Part shown: piece after piece, positions 1 to 9,903 of the stretch
How positions within the stretch are numbered: the stretch's first letter is position 1
How the letters are laid out: the number at the start of each line of letters is the position of its first letter
From: Sporothrix humicola
Taxonomy: Eukaryota; Ascomycota; Sordariomycetes; Ophiostomatales; Ophiostomataceae
Length of the DNA: 64,000 nucleotides
Assembly (NCBI GenBank): GCA_021396245.1
Contig: WNYE01000015.1
Location: 62,001-126,000 of the forward strand
Reading direction: 5' to 3'
Notes under the pieces: generated by a model
The model's database searches: none
Told to the model about the DNA's origin: nothing
What the model saw: only the letters and a program-made list of their open reading frames with translations
Made by a program: the position numbers and the translations under genes

Positions 1-129
1 TTAGATTATAGCACTTAAAACGGGGGTTGTGGATTGGCTATCCTCGCCTAGTCGGTAATAGCTTTGACCTATACTCAGATCTGCAGCAGAAATAAATGAA
101 GACCACCCACGGGGCTACCGAGGGAGAAC

Positions 130-753
130 CTAGTCAAACATGGAACTAAAGTGCCTCGAGTGCCCAGTCATTATATACGTATCGATAACGGAAATAATTA
201 TTCTGCATTTCCTACGAGTTTCTTGACTACTGTAGTCGCCCGAGCTTGAAGAATATATTATGTCCTTGTTACAACTTGTGGCCGGCCCTACACCAGTCCC
301 CAGGGCCTCGATGTCACCCTTCAACCGGTAGACAATCGCACTAAACATTACGATCATATTATCTATCATATAACAAGCAGACTGCAGATTCAGAGACAAA
401 AAATGCCGCGAGATTTTTTCATACCGGTCCAGCTTTTCTTGCCACTGATTAAGCACCTCGGCAACTTCTGACCCCAGCTTACTATGACACAAATCAGATT
501 CCGATGCAGGGCATGTCCTGGCATCACGTAAATACCACTGAACTATCGTGCCCCCCAAAGAACGAGCCAAGAAAGGAAGGAGGTTCAGTTCACACTTGGT
601 GCAATCGGCCACTTGTCCAACACCGTAGCATTCCCTGTCAGCGTCAGTGTCGCGTTCGCCAAACCCGGCTGGTCCAGCATTAGCGTATATGTGCCGGGAT
701 ATAAAACCGCATTCCCCTGCTCGTCGTGACGGGACAGGCTTCCTAGCGTCCAC
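130..753 (-). CDS. Uncharacterised open frame, doubtful
   Basis: An open frame of 207 codons lies on the same strand as the beta-xylosidase and overlaps its last 169 bp in another frame, so its first third cannot be trusted. The part outside the overlap (below about 585) has mixed composition with hydrophobic stretches such as LLPFLARSLGGTIVQWYL and CYMIDNMIVMFSAIVY, which look protein-like. I do not recognise a family. It could be the 3' part of a decayed gene, an unannotated exon, or chance. Nothing else is visible in bases 1-129. Confidence 0.2.
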   Translation of the reverse strand: MDARKPVPSRRAGECGFISRHIYANAGPAGFGERDTDADRECYGVGQVADCTKCELNLLPFLARSLGGTIVQWYLRDARTCPASESDLCHSKLGSEVAEVLNQWQEKLDRYEKISRHFLSLNLQSACYMIDNMIVMFSAIVYRLKGDIEALGTGVGPATSCNKDIIYSSSSGDYSSQETRRKCRIIISVIDTYIMTGHSRHFSSMFD

Positions 754-2936
754 AACAAGCTGGCGCTAGCGTTCTGCCCTGCGGTGATGTCGCGCAGCCT
801 TTGGTAGGCCACAAGCGTCTTGATCGGGTATGGCTTAGGCCCTGCCGCGCTAGCGACAAAAACGAGCGCGACGTAATCCGACGTACGGTTGCCGGCGTTG
901 GTCACGGCCACCCCGAGCGGCGGCAGTGGACACGTGTCTGGGTACTTATTGTCTGGGCCGCAGGCGGCTAGGAGGTCTGGGATCGACAAGCTGGCTGTGA
1001 GGTTCGCAAAGGCCGGCTGGAAGGTCGTGTAGTGCAGGCCTGTACCGAAGGCCTGCACAGGCGTCGGATACCACCTATACGTGCGGCCCGGATTCGCGCC
1101 GACCGGGCGCAGGTTCATGTCGGTCATGGCGAGCGCGGTGTAGCTCGCCGGGTATTGCGTGACTGGGAGGCGTCCGGCCGGCGCCTTGGCCCCGCTGATA
1201 ATGGACATGATGGCCGGGCCGCCGTCCTGCCCAGGCCAGCTCGCCCAGAGAATCGAGTTGAGCCCCTGCAGTCCCAGGAGCGGGGTGTTGTCGACCTGGT
1301 CGCCGAGCTGGATCACTACTAGGGGTTTGCCGACGGCCGCCAGCTTCTTGATCAGCTCGACTTGGGCTGTCGGCCAGGCGATCGAGGTGCGGTCCGAACC
1401 TTCAGCGGCCGCCGAAGTGTCGAGCCCGCCAAAGTAAAGGATATAATCAGAGCTTTTAGCCGCAGCCAGGGCGTCGGTAGTCCACGTGTCTCTAGCCGTG
1501 CTCGACTCTAGGATGGGGCCCTTAGCGAGGGTGATGTCGTATTTTGCGTTCTTGGCGGCAGAGGCGGGCGTGCGTAGATATGGCGCCTTGCCGCTGTAAA
1601 TACCCTGTAGCTTGCTCCCCTGGTCGGCCCAGAACCCGATCATGGCCAATTTGGAGCCCGCCTGGAGAGGGAGCGGAAGAGTCCCATCATTCTTCAGCAT
1701 GACGATGCCGTCGGTGGCTGCTTGGAGAGCCAGCTTCTGGCCCTCCGCTGTGTTAACATTGGCCGATCCCAGCGAGGCGTAATCGGCGGCGGCCCCATCA
1801 AAGTAGCCCGCCCTCACAAGTCCCTCGTAGAGGCGAACCAGGGCTTTGTCAACAGTGCTCTCGTTCAATGCCTTACTGCTCCACGCCCCGGGGATGTCGG
1901 ACGACCCCGAATATTCGCAGCTGTTGTCCATGCCGTTGTTAAAGCATGCGGCTGTCCCAGCTGCATTGGTCTTGGAGTAATGGTGGGCGGAAGAGACGTC
2001 GGCCACGGCCTCGCAATCGCTCGTGATGTAGTTGTTACTCTGGGTCCAGTTCCAGTGGTCCCGGAGGATGGTCTGCATGAGGTAGCTGTTTGCACATGCT
2101 GGCACGCCATTAACGCTGTTGTACGAGCACATGATTGATCCGACGTTGGAGTCGCGGGCACACTGCTGGAACGGCTGCATGTAGTACTCGGCTAGGTCCT
2201 GCGCAGTGATCTTGGCGTCGAAGCTGTGCCGGGTCACGCTGCCCCAGGACTCCAGGTCGTAGCCGGCAAAGTGCTTGCAGGTGGCAATGATGCGCCGTTG
2301 CGACTTGGTCCCCTCGAGGCCCCGCAGAAAGTACTTTGCGTAGCCCTTAATGCGCAGCGTGTCCTCGCCCGGTGTCTCGGAGCCACGTCCCCATCGCGGG
2401 TCCCGGAAGGGGTTCACGTCCGGTGTCCAGAAATCCACCCCTGAATTGCCGTTGTTGCCGAATGCCCTCGCTTCCGTCCCAATAATCGTGCCTACGCTTT
2501 CTATTAAGTTATCGTCGAAAGCGGCCGACATGAGAATGGGCATGGGGAACGAAGTTGCGAGATTAAACGGCGTGGAAAACGAGACGCCCGGAGCGGACGC
2601 CACTCCGTGGAGCGCCTCGCTCCACCAATTGTACGCGGGCAGTCCAATACGAGAAACCCCCGGCGACTTGCTAACACCAAAGATAGGATCAGCAGGTATA
2701 TAGTGAAGAATAGATGGGGCCAGAGTGCTAGTTGCGGTGTCTTACCTGACAATGTTGGCCAGTTTTTCGCTCGTCTGCATTGCCGCCACGAGCGCAACGG
2801 CTCGATCGCGAGGAGTCGCCTTGGTGTCGCATATTTTATTCGAACTGAGCGGTGTCTTAGTACAGTCCGGCAGTGCGCCTCCGCGCACTCCTGTTATGAA
2901 CACAGCTGCGAAGCCGAAAGCTGTTAGATACTTCAT
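585..2936 (-). CDS. GH3 exo-1,4-beta-xylosidase, secreted
   Basis: Releases xylose from xylo-oligosaccharides outside the cell. There are two exons, 2746-2936 and 585-2670, with a 75-bp intron (donor GTAAGA, acceptor TTAG). The spliced product is 758 aa, close to Aspergillus XlnD (about 800). Residues 1-19 form a signal peptide (MKYLTAFGFAAVFITGVRG). The splice joins NIV to SKSPGVSRIGLPAYNWWSEA, the conserved GH3 xylosidase block, which confirms the intron. The N-terminal barrel shows DPRWGRGSETPGED and KHFAGYD, and the nucleophile motif ITSDCEAV puts the catalytic Asp near residue 282. The C-terminal half carries the GH3 sandwich and the fibronectin III-like end. The frame is undamaged although its neighbours are pseudogenes. 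It shares this region with the GH93 and CE1 genes at 13.7 and 15.8 kb. Confidence 0.95.
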
Positions 2937-4148
2937 GGCTGTTGTAACTTACATGCCCGAGGTCCTCAAACCTCAGGCAGAGAGTGGCACCATGCATCGC
3001 GTCTGACGACATATATACAACAGAGGAAGTGAGTAACGTGATGTAGAAGCTAGTGTTAGTCTTTTGCGGGCCATTTAGCCCGGAAGCAGACGAACGGAAT
3101 GCCTTGAGAAGCGAAACCTTTTACAGTAATAATCTTTACTATATATATACTTAAAATTCATTATTTCATTTTCAGGCGTTGAGCTCTGAGTATGCGGATG
3201 GTGGCGAGCGATTCCAACGACGGACCGGCGGCCAGAATCACCGACTTGGTCTGTAAATGGAACAATTTGGGAGTTGGCAGAGGTCAAGAAACATGATGGC
3301 TGATAAGTTCGGCGTGCATCTGTAGAGCAGCCAAGACGGCAAGGGTGATGCCTACAATATATACTTATATGGGTACTCAAAACTCTACCGTTCGATATTA
3401 ATTGGCTAAAGAGTTAATTTGTACTACCAACACCCGGGAGATAAACACGGGACTTCGAGCCCTTCCTCGATACTAATTAGGATCCGTATAGGAAAATAAC
3501 CGGCTTCGATGATTAATTAGGTCAGTTCTTGTTAAATAGTAGAATCTATACAATTGCAACCCCCCTTACGGTATCACTCCCCCTCCCTATAGTCTATGAT
3601 TATTACATCGGGTTTAACTGCCGGTAGATCCACACAGACAATCTTAGGAACAATGCGGTTGGATAGAGTGCTAGTCGAGAGGATCGAACAGAAAATAAAC
3701 GAAAAAGCCGTGTCAGAAAAACATATAAAAATTAAACGTGGTCTATTAGGTGTGTTAGGGGGACTGTCATTAAAGGCGATCTGTACACAAGAGTAATTGT
3801 GGCTTTTGCACCCTCTGTAGTCGTTGCATTGCAAGGGCAGAAGAGGCTACGTCTTACACATAGACATCCTATGGTTGAACCACCACATTTAATAAGAGAG
3901 ACCTCACGAAGTCGGTCGTTTACAATACAATAGCAAATTAATAAAAATGAAGCTCAAGTTGATTTTATGCACATGTAGCAAACTCGACCCCAGTACGAAC
4001 AGAGCAGAAATATAAAGCAGCAAAATTAAACACAAAATCAAAACGGAACGAAATGAAAAAAAAAAGGAAAATGGAACGTCTCCCTAAAAACAAACGAAAC
4101 CAACGTCACAAACCCATTTTTCACGTTTTGCATGGTGCCGATGATTTA
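2937..4148. other. AT-rich intergenic stretch
   Basis: Promoter side of the xylosidase, then AT-rich sequence with many TATA-like runs and poly-A blocks near 4040-4070. Short open frames here have no protein-like composition. I see no gene, tRNA or clear repeat. Confidence 0.5.
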
Positions 4149-5459
4149 TTATTCCAGCGACTCGGCTTTCTTGCCCGTGAGCGCAGGAGAGCTCTCTCTG
4201 TGGCGTCTGGGATCAAAGTCCCCTCCACGGCCATATCTAGAGTCTGGCTCACCACGGGCGTAGCCGCAGCTTGGCTCTCCACGATCGTAGCCGTAGTTGG
4301 GTTGAAAAGGCGGTTTCGCGAAGATGAGCCGGCACTAGCAGCGGCAGCTGCTACAGCTGCTGCAGCCGCTTCCTCTTCTGCAGGCTGGGTAACATTGCGA
4401 AGATCAATCATTTTATTTCTTCTCTACATTCGATTTAGCTGCCTGCGAGTTGCACCGTCGCCAGGGGCGCTGCGGATGCGAATGTCAACTTCTACTTATG
4501 TGTTAACTTCGATCATTGAAAAACCCACCTTATGAAAGTGGCTTATGGGGCACTCTTGTTTTACTTACCCCCGCCATGAGCAATAAAATTCTGGACGTGG
4601 TAGTAGGGGGCTTTTCTTGCTGCGGTGTTGGGTCTTGCATCAGCGAAAATGAACGGTTCGCCTGGCTGATGCGGATTATCGACGTTTGCTGGCGAGTAGA
4701 GCTCAACAATGCGCCCAAAAGCCTTGTATTCTCAATAAAAGCCGGCCTCTCTAGATTATCCCGGGATACTGACTGGAGGTGGAGTTATAGGCTTTGAGTC
4801 GCCGGTCAAGTATCCGGTGAGAAATGGCATAGTTCGTGGCACATAAAAACGACCATTTGGAACTTGTAAACATCCTTTTTAGCAGAAACCGTCTCTCTGC
4901 GCAGGTCGCCCATGACCTAGTGTAAAAAATAAGTGTTAGGAGGGAGAAAAAGTACGACCACTAGAAAAAACCAAATGAAAAATGCCAAGGAAGGGGGAAG
5001 ATCAATGTAATTTTTGCAATAGAAAGGACAACATACCCCAGAGTGAAGTCGAGAGTCTCCAGAAGTTTTAGGCACAAAGTCTTCCAATTTTAGCAAAGGT
5101 TTCCGTTGATCGTATCTCAAGGTTGTAGCTTCTGCGTCTGTGATCTTGAGATAGATATCGCGAAATTCTTTCTTCATGCACCGGAAAAAATCCTCAATGT
5201 GCTCATCCAAGCGATGAAAGTCAGGATTGTTGGTAGGGTACAAGCAGGCCTGATTGCCTCTGCCGCTCCTTCGGCCACGGATAATGTTTTTGGCCAAATC
5301 CAACAGGGCTGCCCTGCCCCACGTCTCAACGGTGAAGAAAGCCATTCTGACGAGGGCGTGGATTTCCCAATACATATTTTCCGTATCGAGAATTTGTGTG
5401 TTTGGGCCCGATTCCATCACTTTGAAGATGTAAAGTTCAGACAACCTATATGCAGCCAT
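4149..5459 (-). pseudogene. Decayed gene of an unrecognised fungal family
   Basis: Exon 1 (5037-5459) is open for 141 codons from an ATG and ends at a GTATGT donor. The next acceptor (CACTAG) lets exon 2 start at 4916 in phase, reading VMGDLRRETVSAKKDVYKF. Exon 2 is then broken by a one-base frameshift in the T-run near 4822-4824, an in-frame TAA (4756-4758) and an in-frame TGA (4732-4734, expected TGG). Beyond these the frame still reads like protein (ELYSPANVDNPHQPGEPF) down to a GTAAGT donor at 4568. A last exon, start uncertain, carries an in-frame TAG (4335-4337) and ends PALTGKKAESLE at TAA 4149-4151. The continued sense of the frame past each stop shows a recently lost gene. I do not know its function; homologues should exist as intact genes in related fungi. 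Confidence 0.7.
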
Positions 5460-6138
5460 GGTGTAGTAGGGAGACGTCGGGGAGAGTTTCTTTGTTGGTG
5501 GGTGTAAAAGGTGTGAATGTGATACATGCTAGCAAAATGCCGAATGTAAACAAATGATAATTACAATCCACGGACAAGGACTCATGATGTTTTAAAGACA
5601 TTCAACAAGCTATCCGTTCCAATGCGAAGTATGGTCGATGGCACGGGGCCGAAAGTCAAGGCCAGCGCCTGCGCGTGCGCACGCTTTTCTCCGTATTATT
5701 ACTCTGTGCCTGTCTCACGCTAGAAAGTTTCAACTATCGTCAATTACGCGCATGTGAAGTAAGGTCGCGTGAGGCCAGGGCGCGGCAGGCCGAGCCTCCA
5801 GGCCGCAAGGCCTACAGACCAAATCACCGTGCCTGCGGCCACCTCACAAAAGAAATTGCAAAGGAGGCAGAGCTCGGGGGAATCAAAAATAGATTGATAC
5901 GTCGTTACGAAGAACCTCTCCCCCCTCCTCCCCGAAAGAAGAGCTTGTTCCGAGTTTCCTACATATGACACCGTCGAAAAGAGTAGGTGACGGCGCTTGC
6001 GAGAATCGGATAAAAATGCCACCTCCTTCTAGCCAGCTGTCTCTTATATTACATCTTTCATAGCCGCCAAACAACTCCTCCAAGAAGATATTTTGGTGTT
6101 TTACCCCACTCCGTCTGGTCCCGGAGAGGTCTTCGTAA
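5460..6138. other. Intergenic, no gene seen
   Basis: Upstream flank of the pseudogene ending at 5459. Moderately AT-rich; only short open frames without protein-like composition. Confidence 0.4.
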
Positions 6139-6498
6139 AATAATAGGCCACAAAGTCGTGCGAAGCCAGAGAGCTCTGTAATCAGCAAGGATGGCACTGG
6201 CCTTGTCAACACCGCTGCAAGCGGTATTTCGAAGCTGGTCTCGCGCTATGAAATCCATCTCAACCCTCCCTCGCAGTCGCGGAACCCCCAATACACTACA
6301 AATGATTCGTCGCCGCAGGCTGAACAGCCACAAGAATATGTTCAGGCCCAGCCTAAAAAGAGTAGCGTTGCCGCTCCGCCTGACGTGCCCCGCAAGAATG
6401 GCGTGGAGGTTCGCAGTGACGATATCCGACAGGCCACCAGCATGAAGCAATGCTGCCTAGATAAACCAGCACTATGGTCGGGCGTCAAGTCAAGGTGA
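6139..6498 (+). pseudogene. Coding-like fragment without start codon
   Basis: A stop-free frame of 119 codons has no ATG near its 5' end yet reads like a disordered protein: GISKLVSRYEIHLNPPSQSR, a Pro/Gln-rich stretch, then VEVRSDDIRQATSMK. The last string resembles a short conserved motif I associate with some fungal LIM-type or cytoskeletal adaptor proteins, where it is normally followed by a KDRSPKLPTPT-like stretch. Here the similarity stops after SMK and the frame ends at TGA 6496-6498. This looks like an internal piece of a larger gene left after rearrangement. The family assignment is from memory and weak; the coding character is seen directly. Confidence 0.4.
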
Positions 6499-6675
6499 AG
6501 TCCAACCAAGGCTGACCGGTTTTTTTTGAGAACGTGCATTTTTGAAGTTGGAAAATTTTAAAGCTGAGTTCTCCTCCGTGCATCGACCCCGAGAGAATCA
6601 TCTCCCTTACAACCAAGATCATCATCATCCATTTGCCTATTTCTAAAGTCGGCTGTTTTATGGTAGTCTCCCATC

Positions 6676-7443
6676 ATGGATGTGGCTGCAAGTATGGCCG
6701 GCCTTGTTTCGTTGGGCATCCAAGTCACGCAATCCCTCGTCGACTATTACACCACCTACAAAGGCCGTGAAACCGACGTCGCCCACACCATGAAGAAGCT
6801 GAACCGTCTTTTAGACATGCTCGAGAATCTTCGTTGCCAGTTTGTGGACCGCAAATTCCTCCCCGACGAGCAAGACCTTCTAAAGAACATCGAAGGCACA
6901 ATTCAAGATTGTGAGGAGTACATCCACGAACTCCAGAGTCAGTGCGGCAATTTCATGGACAATTCCAATTCCGGCATCCGAGCAAAGGCCCGCACGGCTG
7001 CACGCAAGTTGGAGTACCCTTTTCGCCGGAGCACGCTGGAAGCGCTTAACGAGGCCGTTGATAAAACCGCCTCTCACCTTTCCCTGGCGTTGCAGATGTT
7101 GCAACAGAACACCATCAACAGAGTTCAAAATGACGCTGAGGAAATCAAGACATTGCTCGAATTGCTCGATCTTGTTCGAGCCCACCAGATCTCGTCGGAT
7201 ATCCGTAATTGGTTGAAAGCTCCTGGTGTCGCCGGCAACTACAACGAGGCTTGCAAGAAAAAATACGGCGGCACCGGGCCCTGGCTCATCAAGAGCTCCG
7301 CATTTTCTGTTTGGCTTAAAAAGCCCAACTCCTTTTTATGGCTTAACGGCTTTGCACTGTGTTTCGGTGGCCGGCCGCGCCGTCTGGGCCCGTGGCTGTC
7401 GTGTAAGGATAGTTTCCGGAACGGAGAAAGAAGTACCTGGTGA
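6676..7443 (+). pseudogene. NLR (STAND) N-terminal domain, cut at the P-loop
   Basis: The 255-codon frame begins MDVAASMAGLVSLGIQVTQS, the all-helical Helo-like N-terminal domain of fungal STAND/NLR proteins (Pfam Helo_like_N type, residues about 1-175). The usual linker follows, with SSDIRNWLKAP and KPNSFLWLNGFA (to residue 227, base 7356). In intact family members the next residues form the NACHT P-loop (GCGKS). Here LCFGGRPRRLGPW replaces it and the frame stops at 7441-7443. No NACHT, WD40, ankyrin or TPR sequence follows. It is either a relic of an NLR gene truncated at the ATP-binding loop or a stand-alone signalling domain with a short new tail. The first is more likely given the pseudogenes around it. 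Confidence 0.75.
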
Positions 7444-7900
7444 AAAAAGGTTAGAAGAGAGTCTGTTGTCACGGGAAGATGAGACATACCACGAGCTCCT
7501 CCCCGCCCGCCACCACGATTTCATCCTGCGTGTCGTCGCAGCCGCCCGTGTCGCTTGCCGGGGTATGCGGTGGTTATGCCGCTCGTTTTTGTTATGCCTG
7601 TCTTTGGTTGTAAGCCTTTCTGGTCGTGCTGAGTGCCGTGTTTTATTCGTCGGATGTCAGGTGTTTAGGCGGCCGGCCGCGCTTCCGTTGGGATGTAGGC
7701 ATGATAACGAGGAAGAAGAAAACGAGGTTGTATAAATAAAACCCGGGTGAAAAGAATAAACAGGACAGGAAAGCTGCGTACACAAAGTAAACAAACCGTT
7801 CAGCCTCAACCGCCGTATCCTACCGTCAACAACCCCCTATTTTTCAGTAGGTTATAAATCTCTCCCGAATTGGCCTGGATGACCCACTTTGCCCTGTTCT

Positions 7901-8012
7901 AGCCAATCCGATTTTCCATCCCCCCTGTCATTGAATTTCCATCCCACGCCTACAACAACGGCTCCGCTTTTAAATCCAATCCAGCCAATCCGATTTTCCA
8001 TCCCCCCTGTCA
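7901..8012. repeat. 30-bp direct repeat, two perfect copies
   Basis: Identical 30-bp copies lie at 7901-7930 and 7983-8012, 52 bp apart. Each starts agccaatccgattttccatc. The sequence between also holds partial fccatccca-like echoes (atttccatccca at 7936 and tttcatccca at 8021). No coding sense. Confidence 0.85.
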
Positions 8013-8092
8013 CTTCGATTTTTCATCCCATCGACTTTCTCGAACTTTTCCCGTCGAGTGCATGTTCGTACGACGATTTGTCGTGCTTTTGT

Positions 8093-8124
8093 GTCTCATC
8101 TGAATAAATTAAATCAGATGAGAC
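8093..8124. repeat. Perfect 11-bp inverted repeat (hairpin)
   Basis: GTCTCATCTGA at 8093-8103 is mirrored by TCAGATGAGAC at 8114-8124, with a 10-nt AT-rich loop. It could be a transposon terminus, a transcript 3' end structure, or chance. Confidence 0.7.
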
Positions 8125-8648
8125 GGGAGCCGTGGGCATGCCCGACCGCGTATCGTCTGCTGCTGTATCAAAGACTGCGAGACGTGATTAGTGAATAGAG
8201 CACACCTGAATGGGGGATAAGAACGTAGAAAAGGGGCCCACGCACAGCCGATGAGGTCACGCTCCCACTCTTCGTTATCGTCATTTCGCAATGGTCGACC
8301 GATGCAATGCTTCCAGGTCGATTGTGGCAAGTCCCGCCGGCACAATATGCAATATGGCTCAAGGGTGAGGGATATGGCGTTTGCAGTCTGTCTGGACATG
8401 GCCTCGTCTGGAAACCGGTGTAGAGCTGAGGGTGGCTCGATGAAAACTCCGTACTGATGTGGACTAGTTGAGTAGTTTGCTCCAGTGTTTGCGCCCGGAT
8501 GTAAAGCGGCCCATGCCCATGTTAAAACCACAAGACGCAGCCGGCAGACAAATTGGCTCCGAAGATGCGAAATAGAGGGGTTGCGGAATCAATCAGGAAA
8601 GTATGGTACGTCGTTTGTGGGAGAGATGTGTATGAATACTATGGAAAA

Positions 8649-8704
8649 GACAAGTGAGGCGAGAGAGGGAGAGTGAGAGAGAGAGAGAGAAGGACAAGTG
8701 AGGC
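8649..8704. repeat. GA microsatellite flanked by a 12-bp direct repeat
   Basis: A (GA)n tract (about 8675-8690) lies between two copies of gacaagtgaggc (8649-8660 and 8693-8704). Confidence 0.8.
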
Positions 8705-8873
8705 CTCTCAGGGGCAGAACATAGAGCTAGTGCCCAGCACGTGACGTGTGCGTCCAGCACAAGGCCCGCCAAACTTGTCATGTAGCTGGATCGTGTCGAA
8801 TAGCAGTACGGCCAAAATTGATGGTAAAATTCGTTGTCTATAGTTTGGCGTGCAGATACCCTTCTTACTCGCC

Positions 8874-9345
8874 ATGGTTGACATCGTGGCCGCACCCGTT
8901 CCTTCGGATCTGGGCCCGGCGCTGGGTCGGCGCAACACAGAACCCAACCGGTAGCTATGGAAGACGCTGCGGTCATTTGACCTCCCCGGCTCGGTACTCC
9001 TGGCCGTCAGTATCGCTTGTCTAATCTTGTGTCTGAACTTGGGTGGCAACATCATTCCCTAGACGCACCCGATCGTGGCCGTCTTGCCGCTCTCTTTCCG
9101 GTATTGGCGACGGCCTGCACGTTCAGAAACACCAGAAACAGCCCGTTGTCCACGTGGCCATGTTGACATATAACCCGGGCGGCGCCATTGTGTTTTCCAA
9201 TTTCTTGAACTGCATGATTGTCAGCACTGGTACTCAGCATATTTGGTTAAATGGTCGAAAGGACACTGCCTGCATGTTGGAGTGTACGCGCAATGAGGGT
9301 GTTGCTCCTGGAAATCATTTACATAAACTGTTACACATTTAGCCC
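8874..9345 (+). pseudogene. MFS transporter relic
   Basis: From 8874 one frame reads PVPSDLGPALGRRN, then after an in-frame TAG (8952-8954) LWKTLRSFDLPGSVLLAVSI and CLILCLNLGGNIIP, then TAG (9060-9062), then THPIVAVL. This is the linker and next membrane helices of a fungal drug:H+ antiporter-type MFS protein, in which PW(T/S)HP is usual, so the second TAG replaces TGG. After a frameshift the next loop and helix follow (QPVVHVAMLTYNPGG, FSNFLNCMIVS) to about 9225, and the similarity fades by 9345. Both ends of the transporter are missing. TGG to TAG is a CpA to TpA change on the other strand, as RIP makes. Confidence 0.6.
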
Positions 9346-9903
9346 TGCTATTATGCCAACCAGGAGCGATGTGGCGACCGTACAAAGAGACTTGGCAGCA
9401 TTAGCCGAGCAGATCATCAGGGCTCTTCCAGCCTTTCTGCGACCCAAGTCGGTCTGAGGGACCTCTCTGGGCGGAGTTTCACCCACAGCACTGTTAACGT
9501 ACTTAGTGTTAACGTACTTAGTTTGTATCAGAATTGAGATGAATGCACCGGTAAGAATTGTCGGAGTGCGGGGTTGGTGTGGGAGACTTCTTGTGCATGC
9601 ATGAGGGTGATCGCCGGATGCCCGACACCCCCTGACGCTTAAACAGTCTCATATTCTGCACTTGCGCACCGGTTCCCGGGTTATGGTCCCCCTAATAAAC
9701 ATCCTCCAACACCTGAATTTAACCCTAAGCGGGCCTTTAATATTTAGACCTCCTCGCACCCGTAAGTTTGTTGAAAGTTTTTTTTAATACTCTTAGTTTT
9801 TCCGCACGGCACGCTATACTTCAATGAAATACATCCACCGCGTTCTCGAAGTCGAAATCGAAGTCGAAGCTCGATCTCAGGGCCGCACCGCCGAACGAAC
9901 ACC
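9346..9903. other. Intergenic, with one tandem duplication
   Basis: Promoter region of the rhodopsin-domain gene. A perfect 15-bp tandem duplication is at 9492-9521. A short frame ending at 9457 (ALAEQIIRALPAFLRP) might belong to the MFS relic, but I cannot show it. Confidence 0.4.
9492..9521. repeat. 15-bp tandem duplication
   Basis: The unit tgttaacgtacttag occurs twice head to tail (9492-9506, 9507-9521). Confidence 0.9.

Larger units (their letters stand above)
7444..8873. other. Intergenic with short repeats
   Basis: Contains a 30-bp direct repeat, a short perfect hairpin and a GA microsatellite, listed separately. A minus-strand open frame at 8109-8531 (140 codons, with CILCRRDLPQ) is weakly protein-like but I cannot support it as a gene. 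Confidence 0.4.

Noticed and set aside
4053..4535. 160-codon plus-strand frame with Ala run
   Set aside because: Antisense to the last exon of the pseudogene at 4149-5459; the minus strand gives the better protein sense in this interval.
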